Below the pieces are notes generated by a model. The model did no database searches, was not told where the DNA came from, and saw nothing but the letters and a program-made list of their open reading frames with translations. Of a stretch of 64,000 nt of DNA, positions 8,283 through 16,549 are shown one piece after another. Location: the NCBI GenBank assembly GCA_965228005.1, contig CBDDGV010000001.1, positions 992,001 through 1,056,000 of the forward strand, read 5' to 3'. This DNA comes from JBCCXZ01 sp965228005 (GTDB lineage: Bacteria > Planctomycetota > Planctomycetia > Pirellulales > Lacipirellulaceae). The position numbers were made by a program, and so were the translations under genes. Positions within the stretch are counted from its first letter, which is position 1, and every line of letters begins with the position of its first letter.

Positions 8283-8921
8283 CTAGCGGGCCTGCCCACG
8301 CCCCGGCTGGGCGGCGACGCGACGGTTCAAGAGCGCGAGGATGTCCGGCGTGATGTCCACGTTGTTCTGGAACACCACCGGCTTGTTGATCCCGCGGAGC
8401 ACGTCCTCGCGGCGGTTCGGGTCGACCTGCTCGCCGTTGAAGCGGAGGACCAGCCCGATGTTGTTCTGCTGCGCGAAGTAGCTGACCGCGTTATTCACCT
8501 CGATGTAGGTCTGGTAGTAGACCTTCGCTTCCTTCTCGATGATGTCCTTCTGGGCCCGCTGCAGCTTGAGGGTGAACTCCGCCTTCAGGCGGGCGATGTC
8601 CTCGTCGGCCTGGCGGAACTCGGGCGATCCGGCGTTGTACTGGCCCTTTTCCTTCTCTTTGTTCTGGATCGAGTCGCGCTCGCCCTTGAGGCTCTCGTCC
8701 ACGCTCTCCTTCTCGGTCTTCAGCGCCTTCATCTTGGTGTCGAAGGCCTGATAGTTCTTGAAGATGTACGGCACGTCGACGACGGCGACGCCGAAGCGGG
8801 TGGCGTTGGCGCCAGCGGAGTTCTGCTGGGCCTGGGCGGGAACAGAAGCGATAAGCCCGAGAGCGAAAAGCCCGAGGGTATAAGGCCCGAGGACCTTAGC
8901 GGGGACCATCAGAGTCTTCAC
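8283..8921 (-). CDS. skp: Skp/OmpH-family periplasmic chaperone
   Basis: A 212-residue protein with a signal peptide (MKTLMVPAKVLGPYTLGLFALGLIAS... ending AQA). The mature part starts with the beta strand FGVAVVDVPYIFKNYQAF, then a long charged coiled-coil region (residues about 65-140, rich in Lys, Glu and Asp), then a beta/helix return (NNIGLVLRFNGEQVDP). This is the Skp/OmpH layout of trimeric tentacle chaperones that carry unfolded outer-membrane proteins across the periplasm. The start is GTG with an AAGGAG site 8 bases upstream. Its position ahead of lpxC fits the bacterial habit of clustering skp with lpx genes. The C-terminal 15 residues are a short basic tail. Confidence 0.88.
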   Translation of the reverse strand: MKTLMVPAKVLGPYTLGLFALGLIASVPAQAQQNSAGANATRFGVAVVDVPYIFKNYQAFDTKMKALKTEKESVDESLKGERDSIQNKEKEKGQYNAGSPEFRQADEDIARLKAEFTLKLQRAQKDIIEKEAKVYYQTYIEVNNAVSYFAQQNNIGLVLRFNGEQVDPNRREDVLRGINKPVVFQNNVDITPDILALLNRRVAAQPGRGQAR

Positions 8922-9454
8922 GTCAGCACTCCTTGCTGAAATCGGTCTTCCTGACCGGCGTCATGGGGCCCGCTCGCCACGGCGTGGCGCCGCTGGTGGG
9001 GCGGCGGGAAAAATGCGGCGAGTATTCTGCCGACGGGCCCGCGAGCCGTAAAGGGCATTTCGCGGCCGAAAAAGCTCCGGTGAAATGAGGCGGGCTCTCA
9101 CCGCACCGCACCACGCCGTCGCGCCAAGCTGCAGGCACGACCCAACCGTTGCGTCCGTAACCTAAACCTATGTAATGCAATGATTTCCGCAGTCACCCTT
9201 CGGGAAAAAGCACTACCAGCATTTGTCGGAGCAGCATACAATCGAAGACGTTAAGAGGGCAGCAATCTAATCGTCGATATGCGTAACCGCCAAAGATTCC
9301 GCGGCTTTGCGGGCGTTGGCGCGTTGCCTGCGCGGTTGTCTGTCTGCTTAGCCACCGCACGCTGAGCCGCCCCGGCGGAAGCGACTCATCGGCCGCGTCA
9401 CTCGACATCCCCGTCTCACAAACAGACAACCGACCCAAGAAACGGTCCGGCATC
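8922..9454. other. Intergenic divergent promoter region, no gene seen
   Basis: This 533-base gap separates the minus-strand skp-lpx operon from the plus-strand sensor kinase. Short frames exist on both strands but have no ribosome site or protein-like composition. The core at about 9170-9245 is clearly more AT-rich than its surroundings and holds a TACAAT at 9237-9242 that could be a -10 box for the kinase. I see no convincing -35 partner and no terminator. Confidence 0.5.
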
Positions 9455-11254
9455 GTGGCTTCCCTGTTCGTCATTCATGGGCGAGACCAAGGCACGCGCT
9501 TCCAGCTCGGAGGCGAGGTGCTCACGATCGGTCGCACCCCTGCTAACGCCATCCGCCTGCACGACACGGAGGTGTCTCGCGAGCACGCCCAGCTCGTCCG
9601 CAAGGGGGAGGCCTACGTCCTGCGGGACCTGCACAGTTCCAACGGCAGTTTCATCAACGGCCAGCAGATCTCGGAACAGGAACTGGTGAGCGGAGACCAG
9701 GTGCAGCTCGGCCGATCGCGGTTGCTGTTCACGGGGTTCACCGACGAGAACGTCGACGACATCGCCTCGCAGGTCGACATCGTCGCCCGCGCCAACCAGG
9801 ACGACGGGTCGCGGATTGTTTCCTCGCTCAGTCAGAGCGGCAACAGCGAGTGGATGCTCGCCGACGCCGGCGAGAGCTCCAGCCCCTGGCTCGCCCGGGC
9901 GCGGAGCAACCTGCAGATCATGTACCGCACCGCGCTGGCCGTCAGCCACACGATGGACATCGATCAGCTGCTGGCGCGGATCATGGAGATGATCTTCGAC
10001 TGGGTCGACGCGGACCGCGGCTGCATCATGCTCAAGGACGAAACGGGCACGCTGCTGCCGAAGGTCCGACGCCACCGCCGGGGGATCAGCTCCGACGAGA
10101 AGATCACGATCAGCAAGACGATCCTGGACTACGTCGTCGACAAGAACGAGGGCGTGCTGACCAGCAACGCCCGAGACGACAAGCGGTGGGACCCCGCGCA
10201 GAGCATCGTCAAGCTCGGCGTCCGCGAGGCGATCTGCGTCCCCATGCAGGGCCGCTACGATGTGGTGGGCGTCATCTACATCGACACCTCGGTCACGCCG
10301 CAGCGGCTGCTGAGCGGCAACGGCGGGGCGAACCAATTCAGCGAAGAGCACTTGCGCCTGATGATCGCGATGGCCCACCAGGCCGCGCTGGCTGTGGAAG
10401 ACACGTCGTACTACAAGGCGTTGGTGCAGGCGGAGCGGCTGGCGGCCATCGGCCAGACGATCGCCTCGCTCTCGCACCACATCAAGAACATCCTCCAGGG
10501 CGTCCAGGGCGGCAGCTACCTGATCGAGCTGGGCCTGGGCCAGCACGACAAGGCGCGCTTCACCGAGGACGGTCCCGACGCCGCGGCTTCGGAGAAGGCG
10601 GTTTCGTCGATCCGCAAGGGCTGGGGCATTGTCGAACGCAACCAGGAACGGATCTCCAACCTGGTGATGGACATGCTCACGTTCAGCAAGGAGCGCGTGC
10701 CCGAGCCCTGCCCCACCGACATCAACCAAGTCTTGGTCGAGGTGCATGAGCTGATGCAGCTCCGCGCCTCCGACGCGGGGGTCGAGTTGCTCACCGACCT
10801 CGACGAAAGCATGCCCGAGGTGATGGTCGACCCCGAGTCGATCCACCGGGCGGTGCTGAACCTGGCCACCAACGCCATCGACGCCTGCGACGGGCAGGAG
10901 CAGGCCCGAGTAACGGTCAGCTCCCGCTTCAACAACGCCGAGAGCCGCGTGCTGATCCACGTGGAAGACAACGGCGCCGGCATCGCGCCGGAAGACGTCG
11001 AGAACATCTTTAACGTGTTCGTCTCCGGCAAAGGCAGCCGCGGGACGGGCCTGGGGCTGTCGGTGACGCAGAAGATCGTTGAGGAGCACGGGGGCCGCAT
11101 CAGCGTCGAGAGCGAGCCCGGCTCGGGCAGCCGCTTCGAGATCGACCTGCCCGCCGCGGTGGCGCCGCAGAAGCCGTCCAACGACGCGCAGCGTGCCACG
11201 CAGTCGATCCCGGCTCCCGACCTGTCGCCGCAGCCGCCCTCGCAGCCGGCCTAG
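9455..11254 (+). CDS. FHA-GAF sensor histidine kinase
   Basis: A 599-residue cytosolic kinase with no membrane segment. Residues 1-95 are an FHA domain (GGEVLTIGRTPANAIRL, then VSREHAQL and SSNGSFING), which binds phosphothreonine peptides. A GAF sensory domain spans about 155-315. The dimerisation/phospho-acceptor helix has H341 or H342 in ASLSHHIKNIL, followed by the HATPase: N box (AVLNLATNAIDA), G1 (VEDNGAGI), F box (FNVFVSGK) and G2 (GTGLGLSV). A Pro/Gln-rich tail ends the protein. It starts with GTG. No response regulator gene is adjacent, so it is an orphan sensor that may link Ser/Thr kinase signals to a two-component pathway. Confidence 0.93.
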   Translation: MASLFVIHGRDQGTRFQLGGEVLTIGRTPANAIRLHDTEVSREHAQLVRKGEAYVLRDLHSSNGSFINGQQISEQELVSGDQVQLGRSRLLFTGFTDENVDDIASQVDIVARANQDDGSRIVSSLSQSGNSEWMLADAGESSSPWLARARSNLQIMYRTALAVSHTMDIDQLLARIMEMIFDWVDADRGCIMLKDETGTLLPKVRRHRRGISSDEKITISKTILDYVVDKNEGVLTSNARDDKRWDPAQSIVKLGVREAICVPMQGRYDVVGVIYIDTSVTPQRLLSGNGGANQFSEEHLRLMIAMAHQAALAVEDTSYYKALVQAERLAAIGQTIASLSHHIKNILQGVQGGSYLIELGLGQHDKARFTEDGPDAAASEKAVSSIRKGWGIVERNQERISNLVMDMLTFSKERVPEPCPTDINQVLVEVHELMQLRASDAGVELLTDLDESMPEVMVDPESIHRAVLNLATNAIDACDGQEQARVTVSSRFNNAESRVLIHVEDNGAGIAPEDVENIFNVFVSGKGSRGTGLGLSVTQKIVEEHGGRISVESEPGSGSRFEIDLPAAVAPQKPSNDAQRATQSIPAPDLSPQPPSQPA

Positions 11255-11283
11255 CGACCACTCCGCGGCTGCAGGCTACACCG

Positions 11284-11940
11284 CTAGACGCCCGGCACGA
11301 ACGGGTTCGACCGTTTCTCCCGCCCTACCGTCGTGGCCGGGCCGTGGCCGGGCAGCACGACGGTGTCGTCCGGGAGCGTGTAGAGGCTCTCGCGGATCGA
11401 GGCTTCGAGTTCGCCGAAGTCGCTGTCGGGGAAGTCGGTGCGGCCGACGCTGCCCGCGAACAGCAGGTCGCCGCCGAACACCTGCGTGGGCGTGACTCCG
11501 CCCGCCACGAACACCACGTGGCCCTTGCAGTGTCCGGGCGTGAGCCGGACCTCCAGCGGGATGCCCGCGGGCTCGATGTGCTCTCCGTCCTGCAGCAGGC
11601 GGTCGGCCTCGGGGCTGATCAGTTCGACGCCGAAACCCGAGGAGAGGTTGGCGACGGGGTCGGTGAGCTTGGGGGCGTCGATCTCGCCGATCCACAGCGG
11701 GCAGTCGGGCCAGCGTTCTTTCATGGGACCGTTGCCGGCGATGTGGTCGGCGTGCCCGTGTGTGCAGAGGATCGCCGCGGGGGTGAGCCCCTCCTGCTCG
11801 ATGACGGCGAAGATCTTGTGGGGCTCCATGCCGGGGTCGATCACGACGCAGGCGTCGCTGCCGGCGAGGGCGGCGACGAAGCTGTTCTGGCCGAACACCT
11901 GCGAAACGACGGTGAACACCCGGAGCTGTTCTGACTGCAT
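11284..11940 (-). CDS. Metallo-beta-lactamase-fold hydrolase (glyoxalase II-like)
   Basis: A 218-residue enzyme. The zinc motif HGHADH is at 61-66 (H61, H63, D65, H66), a third ligand is expected at TPGHCKGH, the bridging Asp in FGGDLLFAGSVGRTD and the final His in LPGHGPATTVG. These are the features of the GloB/hydroxyacylglutathione hydrolase-like branch, which hydrolyses thioesters such as S-lactoylglutathione, though many members have other substrates. The start MQSEQLRVF at 11940 was chosen because residues upstream are low-complexity basic sequence. It is convergent with the histidine kinase, with only 29 bases between the stops. Confidence 0.9.
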   Translation of the reverse strand: MQSEQLRVFTVVSQVFGQNSFVAALAGSDACVVIDPGMEPHKIFAVIEQEGLTPAAILCTHGHADHIAGNGPMKERWPDCPLWIGEIDAPKLTDPVANLSSGFGVELISPEADRLLQDGEHIEPAGIPLEVRLTPGHCKGHVVFVAGGVTPTQVFGGDLLFAGSVGRTDFPDSDFGELEASIRESLYTLPDDTVVLPGHGPATTVGREKRSNPFVPGV

Positions 11941-12340
11941 CGATGCCTCCCAGTGATAGCATGGCGGCCGACCGGCCTTCCGCCCCCGGGCGGGGGCCGC
12001 TACGATCCGCCGCGCAGAACGCCGCCGCAGGGCCGATTGCCTTGCCAAAGCCGATTCTGCGGGTGATTCTAAATGTTTGAGCACCCGGAGGCGATACTTA
12101 GGTAAGACGCGCCCAGCGGCCGCCCCGCGGTGCTGCCGCGTTCCCCCCGAACGACGGCCCGCCGCACCCCAGCCCCGAACCGCAGGCCCCGAACAAGGCC
12201 CCCGCCGGTCACGTTCTTACCATACGCGAGCACGGAAGGACGCCACGCTCGCGGACGGGTCCCGCCAGGGCCCCGCCCACCAACCGTTCCCTTACCCCTG
12301 CAGTCCCGCGGCGTCGTGTCGCACGGAGGAGAATCGAATC
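11941..12340. other. Intergenic region, divergent starts
   Basis: These 400 bases lie between the divergent hydrolase and DUF1571 genes. A TTGCCA at 12042-12047 followed by an AT-rich GATTCTAAAT run near 12065-12074 could be a promoter for the DUF1571 gene, leaving a 5' leader of about 260 bases. An open frame runs through the leader but has no protein-like composition. No RNA family is recognised. Confidence 0.35.
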
Positions 12341-13231
12341 ATGCGGACCCGCTCAGCCGCCACTGCGATCATACTCGCCCTGCTTGCGTTCGCCGGCGCG
12401 ACGCAGGCCGGGGAGGAAGCCCCCCGTTTCGAGCCCGTCTACCGGGTGAACCACGAGGAGGCTCAGCAACAGCCGGCCATGGTGGCCGCCCGCGTGGACC
12501 CCAGCACCGCGGGGTTCGACTTCGCGCAGCGTCCGGGCGAACACCCGTTGATGCCGGCCCTCCGCTTCGCGAAGCTCGGCCTGCAGAACATCGACGCGAA
12601 CATCCAGGACTACAGCGCCCTGGTCTACAAGCAGGAACGGATCGACGGAGTGCTGAATGAAGAGGAAGTGGCGTTCGTGAAGATCCGCCACCAGCCGTTC
12701 AGCGTCTACATGTACTTCCTGAAGCCGCACAAGGGCCGGGAGTGTTTGTACGTCGACCCGCAGAACGGCGAGAAGGGTAAGCTGTACGCCATGGATTGCG
12801 GCTGGCGCCGGCGGCTCGGCGTGTTCCCGCTCGACCCGGACGGGGCGCTCGCCATGAAGGGCCAGAAGTACCCGATCACGAAGCTGGGCATCCGCAACCT
12901 GACCACCGAGCTGATCGAGGTCGCCACGAACGACACGAAGTTCGCCGAGTGCGAAGTGAAGGTCGGCGACAACGTCATCATGCAGCGGCCGGTGACGCAG
13001 ATCACCGTGACTCACCCGGTGCCCCGGCGGAACTTCCGGTTCCACAAGGCCGAGGTGTTCATCGACAAGGAGATGCAGGTGCCCATCCGCTACGCGGCGT
13101 ACTTGTGGCCGCAGAACCCGGGCGAGGCGCCGCCGCTGGAAGAGGCCTACACCTACGTCAACGTGAAGGTCAACAACGGGTTCACCGACGCCGACTTCGA
13201 CAAGGACAACCCGAACTTGTTTAAGAAGTAG
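12341..13231 (+). CDS. Secreted DUF1571-family protein
   Basis: A 296-residue protein beginning with a signal peptide (MRTRSAATAIILALLAFAGATQA). The mature part matches the planctomycete DUF1571 pattern: NIDANIQDYSALVYKQERIDG, then VKIRHQPFSVYMYFLKP and GRECLYVDPQNGEKGKL, ending with the Asp/Asn-rich GFTDADFDKDNP. The family resembles outer-membrane lipoprotein-carrier-like folds, but its function is unknown. The ATG is preceded by GGAGGAG, which fixes the start; the frame is open 88 codons upstream without protein character. It is followed by an intrinsic terminator. Confidence 0.88.
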   Translation: MRTRSAATAIILALLAFAGATQAGEEAPRFEPVYRVNHEEAQQQPAMVAARVDPSTAGFDFAQRPGEHPLMPALRFAKLGLQNIDANIQDYSALVYKQERIDGVLNEEEVAFVKIRHQPFSVYMYFLKPHKGRECLYVDPQNGEKGKLYAMDCGWRRRLGVFPLDPDGALAMKGQKYPITKLGIRNLTTELIEVATNDTKFAECEVKVGDNVIMQRPVTQITVTHPVPRRNFRFHKAEVFIDKEMQVPIRYAAYLWPQNPGEAPPLEEAYTYVNVKVNNGFTDADFDKDNPNLFKK

Positions 13232-13274
13232 GGTTGAGAGGTCGGAGGTTAGGAGTCAGAGGTCAGACAGGAAT

Positions 13275-13308
13275 GGCCGCCGGCCTGCGGGTCGGCGGTC
13301 TTTTTTTT
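13275..13308 (+). terminator. Intrinsic terminator after the DUF1571 gene
   Basis: An 8-base-pair GC-rich stem (13275-13282 with 13293-13300, one G-T pair, 10-base loop) is followed directly by eight T residues. It lies 44 bases after the DUF1571 stop codon and ends transcription from that gene before the convergent gene at 13351. Confidence 0.85.
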
Positions 13309-13350
13309 GTGCGTGGGGCCCCGGCGAGGCGTAGCTCGCCGGCTGCGACT

Positions 13351-14919
13351 CTACTGCTCGATGACCTCTTTCCCTGCGCGGGTGAGGAGCTTCCCGAGCT
13401 GCCGGCCGTACTTGCTCTTCTCCTCGATTACCTGCACTGAACCGTCGCAGAAACCAAACACGGTGTATCCACGGTCCGGCCGCCGCACGTACGCCCAGGA
13501 GTCGTCGAGATCGACTTCCCAGTCGTCCGGCTTGGTCCAGATGACCGAGCGCTCCGGCGGGACGATAACGGTCATGATCGTTTGGCTGGTGCCGTCGGTC
13601 ACGTCGCGGAAGGTGAGGTCTTGGTCGCCCGGGAACAGCGTCTCGGGGCCGGTCGGCACGACGACCATCGTGCGGCCGTTCTCGGCCAGCCTTCTGAGGT
13701 CGGGGTCTGCGTAGAACTCGGGCATCTCGCTGATCAACGCGAAGTTGTGCTCGCTGTCCCAGGGTTCGTCGTGGCGGAACCTGTCGTAGAGCTCCTGTTT
13801 GTCTAGATACGGGAGCAATCTCACACGCCAGCTGAGCAGCGGCCGGTCGTCTTCGCCAAGAATCGCAGGACGCGGGAAGTGCCCCCGCGCTGACGCGTAG
13901 TTCAAGAAGGCCAACCCAACGTGCTTGACGTTGTTCATCCGTGATGCGCGGTGGGCGGCTTCTCTCGCCGCTTCGACAGGAGGCTTGACCAGCGCTACGA
14001 GCTTACCCAGGTCGCCCGACTGCCTGCTCAATTCCAAGACTACGGACGAACCACGCAGCTCCGGCGTCAGGGCCGCCGCGATCTCTTCGCGGACCTCTTT
14101 TGAGTCCAGAACGCCTTCGAGGCCCTCGGTCGTCCTCATCCAATTCAAGCCCTCGACCACCGCGGAGCGGGCCGCTTCGGCGGACGGCTTGTCAGCGCCC
14201 TGGATGTGGAGGACGAACCCCGGCTCAGGCGGCAGGTGGAGCTTGGCGCTGCCCCAAGTGAGTTTGTCCGCGATTAGTGTGCCCGTTAGCTTCTCAAAGG
14301 GTGCAGGCAGCTGGGGGAACATCTCCCGCACGACGCGCCGCGTGTCGACGCTGCCGAAGAGCAGCAGGCCCGCTGCGCCGTCGCCGAGCTCGGCCCATGC
14401 GTCGCCCAACTCGGCGCCCCTGTCGCCCGCTGCCTGCTGAAGTTGCTGGAGCTGCTCCTCGTGCACGCCCGCGAGCAGCACCCCGTCGCGGGCGCCGAGT
14501 TTCAAGAACGGTTCTCCGTTCCCGCCGCCGCCCATCGCCATCAGGCCGGCCAGCATCGCCTGCGCCGCGTCGGCGTCGGCGTTGGCCCGCAGCGGCGCCA
14601 CGAGCATCGGCCCCTGGTACTGTGCCGCACTCGGGCTGAGCAAGGCGTAGACCTTCTCGATCCCAACGCCGCGGAAGCCGTCGAGCATGCCGGATGCCAT
14701 CATGAGTTGGCCGGCCATTTCCTCTCGCTGCTTGGGCGTTACGAGGCCGGTCTCCTCGGCCATATCCGCCAAGGCGGGCAGGTCGATTGCCGCCAAGTCG
14801 ACGTAGGCGAGCGCCGCCACATCGTCCGTTATGAACCGCTCGACGGCGGAGTGGTCCGCGCCGAAGCTCTGCACACCGCAAGCAAGGGTCGCCACCGCAA
14901 CCAGATACCGAAATCGCAT
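13351..14919 (-). CDS. Secreted planctomycete protein with DUF1559-like C-terminal half
   Basis: A 522-residue protein with a signal peptide (MRFRYLVAVATLACGVQSFGA). The N-terminal 320 residues are alpha/beta sequence without a recognised family. The C-terminal 190 residues follow the DUF1559 pattern found massively expanded in planctomycetes: NNVKHVGLAFLNYASARGHFP, then PLLSWRVRLLPYLDKQELYDRF, DVTDGTSQTIM and a closing GFCDGSVQVI. In most DUF1559 proteins this region follows a pilin-like N-terminus; here it follows a secreted domain instead. The ATG at 14919 was chosen over 14958 because the first 13 codons upstream derive from a dispersed repeat and would disrupt the signal peptide. Function unknown; probably envelope-associated. 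Confidence 0.8.
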   Translation of the reverse strand: MRFRYLVAVATLACGVQSFGADHSAVERFITDDVAALAYVDLAAIDLPALADMAEETGLVTPKQREEMAGQLMMASGMLDGFRGVGIEKVYALLSPSAAQYQGPMLVAPLRANADADAAQAMLAGLMAMGGGGNGEPFLKLGARDGVLLAGVHEEQLQQLQQAAGDRGAELGDAWAELGDGAAGLLLFGSVDTRRVVREMFPQLPAPFEKLTGTLIADKLTWGSAKLHLPPEPGFVLHIQGADKPSAEAARSAVVEGLNWMRTTEGLEGVLDSKEVREEIAAALTPELRGSSVVLELSRQSGDLGKLVALVKPPVEAAREAAHRASRMNNVKHVGLAFLNYASARGHFPRPAILGEDDRPLLSWRVRLLPYLDKQELYDRFRHDEPWDSEHNFALISEMPEFYADPDLRRLAENGRTMVVVPTGPETLFPGDQDLTFRDVTDGTSQTIMTVIVPPERSVIWTKPDDWEVDLDDSWAYVRRPDRGYTVFGFCDGSVQVIEEKSKYGRQLGKLLTRAGKEVIEQ

Positions 14920-14937
14920 CGACCAGCCTCCCAACGG

Positions 14938-14967
14938 TCTGTGTTTATCTGCGTTCATCTGTGGCTA
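14938..14967 (-). repeat. Dispersed short repeat, copy 1
   Basis: Read on the minus strand this is TAGCCACAGATGAACGCAGA followed by TAAACACAGA. The same core recurs at 16508-16536 in the same orientation. It overlaps the last codons of the 509-residue gene and lies just upstream of the next start, where it creates a spurious in-frame start codon. Confidence 0.75.
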
Positions 14968-16494
14968 TTCCCCCTCCGCAAGCCGCAGCTCGAAACGCCG
15001 TGCGACGCCGGGGAAGCCATCGCTGAAGGGCAGCTCCAACACCGCGGTTTCGCCCTGCAAGCGGTACACGTAGTCCTTGCCGGTCGCCGGGTTGTGCGGC
15101 ACCGGAACGACAGTCACCTCGCTGAGTGACGCCGGCCAGCGGCCGTTCTCCGCGGCGTGCATGCGGAGGGCCTCGACAACCCGCAGAGCTCCCATGGTCC
15201 ACTGCTGCCGCATCTCTGCCGTCCTGGCCGCTTCGACGGCTGGGATCAGTAGCGACGCGACGATCGCCCCGTAGTTTCCTACCGACCCGCTCGCTTGATC
15301 GAGTGCTTGGTCGACCTCGTCCACCCGCTCCCGGGCCTCCAGCCACGGCACGTAGAGCCACTTCTCAACCTCGTCGGCCACCCGCCGGAACTCGCGATGC
15401 CCGTCCAGCAGGATGACCTGGCCGACGGCCATCGATTCGACGCGTGCCGGGTCCATCCCGGACGCGACCAGACGCTGTTTCGCCGAGGGGTACATCGCGA
15501 GCGCCGCTCCTGTGCTGGCGAGTCCCATCAGTGTTTCATCTTGATGCACCAGAGCGGACTTCACGCCGCCGGAGACAAGGCCAAGCGTTTCATCAACCGC
15601 ATCGTTGAACAACCGAGCCCACTCTTCCGGTGAGTGTTTGGCGGTCTCCGCCTCCTCCATCGCGGGGACGAGGCGGGCGCCGATCGACATCTCGAAGCGG
15701 GTCGCGCGTCTGAGGTCAATCGGAGGCAGTTCTCCGAGTGCCCAGTACAGGTTGGGAGAGTCCGTCGCTGCGACAAGGTCGATTGCGTTGCTGGTCGTCA
15801 CGTTGTGGATCGCTATCCCCACCAAACCGTTCACGAGCGTCTCGCCCGTGGCGACGTGCTGGCCGAGGCGGTAGTTCATCCGCATCAGGTCGATCGCGTC
15901 GTCGTGCCGGCCTTCGGCGATCGCCAACCGGGTCTGCAACGCGACCGCGCGGCAAAGCGATCTCATCTCTTGCGTTGCGGGGAGGAGGAAGGCGAAGGCG
16001 TCGTATCCGCGCATCTCGGCAAGGTCGAACCCGAAGTCGCAGTCGCGCCGCTGGGTCCCCCGGCGGACGAACTGCTCGACGATCGTGTCGAAGGCGGCCG
16101 CCGCTTCTCGCATCTGCTCTAAGGGGAGCTCTTCCAGCGGAACGGATGTGCCGTACCACTCGTCGACTGCTTCCCCGTGCTGGGTTCTGACGGCCTTCCA
16201 TTTCCCCCGGAGGGTGTTCTCTGCCATCGACCGGAAGTAATGCGTCGCGGCGTTGCCGCGTTTGAGCTCGTGCTCCCGTAGGACGAGCCGGTGTTTCAGG
16301 GCCGGGACGGGCTCCGCCGCGGGCGTGACGGTCATCCTGTAGACCGTGACCGTCCCGCCCTCGGCTTCTTCCTCCGAGGTCACCAACCCGGCGCGAGCGT
16401 GCGAGTGCCACCCCACGATGATGCAAGCCAGCAAGAAGCCTCGGGTGGCACTGGCGTCCCGCCAGTGCCGCCCGGAAGACGTTGTCCCAAACAT
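14965..16494 (-). CDS. Secreted planctomycete-type hypothetical protein
   Basis: A 509-residue protein. Residues 20-36 (GFLLACIIVGWHSHARA) look like a signal peptide core and cleavage site. The long middle region is helical with no enzyme motif that I recognise. The last 90 residues contain GRWPASLSEVTVVPVPHNPATGKDYVY and LQGETAVLELP, a closing module common in planctomycete secreted proteins, where it resembles pilin-like C-termini. The ATG at 16494 was preferred over 16527 because the upstream codons come from a dispersed repeat. Codons 8-18 are written by a palindromic repeat. It sits between the DUF1559-type gene and the anti-sigma gene, all on the same strand. Confidence 0.7.
   Translation of the reverse strand: MFGTTSSGRHWRDASATRGFLLACIIVGWHSHARAGLVTSEEEAEGGTVTVYRMTVTPAAEPVPALKHRLVLREHELKRGNAATHYFRSMAENTLRGKWKAVRTQHGEAVDEWYGTSVPLEELPLEQMREAAAAFDTIVEQFVRRGTQRRDCDFGFDLAEMRGYDAFAFLLPATQEMRSLCRAVALQTRLAIAEGRHDDAIDLMRMNYRLGQHVATGETLVNGLVGIAIHNVTTSNAIDLVAATDSPNLYWALGELPPIDLRRATRFEMSIGARLVPAMEEAETAKHSPEEWARLFNDAVDETLGLVSGGVKSALVHQDETLMGLASTGAALAMYPSAKQRLVASGMDPARVESMAVGQVILLDGHREFRRVADEVEKWLYVPWLEARERVDEVDQALDQASGSVGNYGAIVASLLIPAVEAARTAEMRQQWTMGALRVVEALRMHAAENGRWPASLSEVTVVPVPHNPATGKDYVYRLQGETAVLELPFSDGFPGVARRFELRLAEGE
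16443..16473. repeat. Palindromic repeat inside the 5' end of a gene
   Basis: Perfect 9-base arms GGCACTGGC (16447-16455) and GCCAGTGCC (16461-16469) flank the loop GTCCC. The stem can extend outward through one T-G pair and three G-C pairs to 13 base pairs. The element is in frame and supplies residues about 8-18 of the gene at 14965-16494. Confidence 0.8.
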
Positions 16495-16507
16495 CTCATC
16501 CCCTTTT

Positions 16508-16536
16508 TTGCGTTCATCTGCGTTCATCTGTGGCTA
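16508..16536 (-). repeat. Dispersed short repeat, copy 2
   Basis: On the minus strand the core TAGCCACAGATGAACGCAGA is identical to copy 1 at 14938-14967, followed here by TGAACGCA. It lies between the anti-sigma-like gene and the 509-residue gene, so the two copies bracket that gene as direct repeats about 1.57 kb apart. Confidence 0.75.
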
Positions 16537-16549
16537 ATCATCCCACCGC

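Noticed and set aside
8923..9474. Two short minus-strand frames upstream of the sensor kinase
   Set aside because: No ribosome site, no homology-like motif, biased composition.
9416..11089. A 557-codon minus-strand frame opposite the histidine kinase
   Set aside because: Shadow of the FHA-GAF kinase; composition dominated by Val, Asp, Leu and Arg with no motif.
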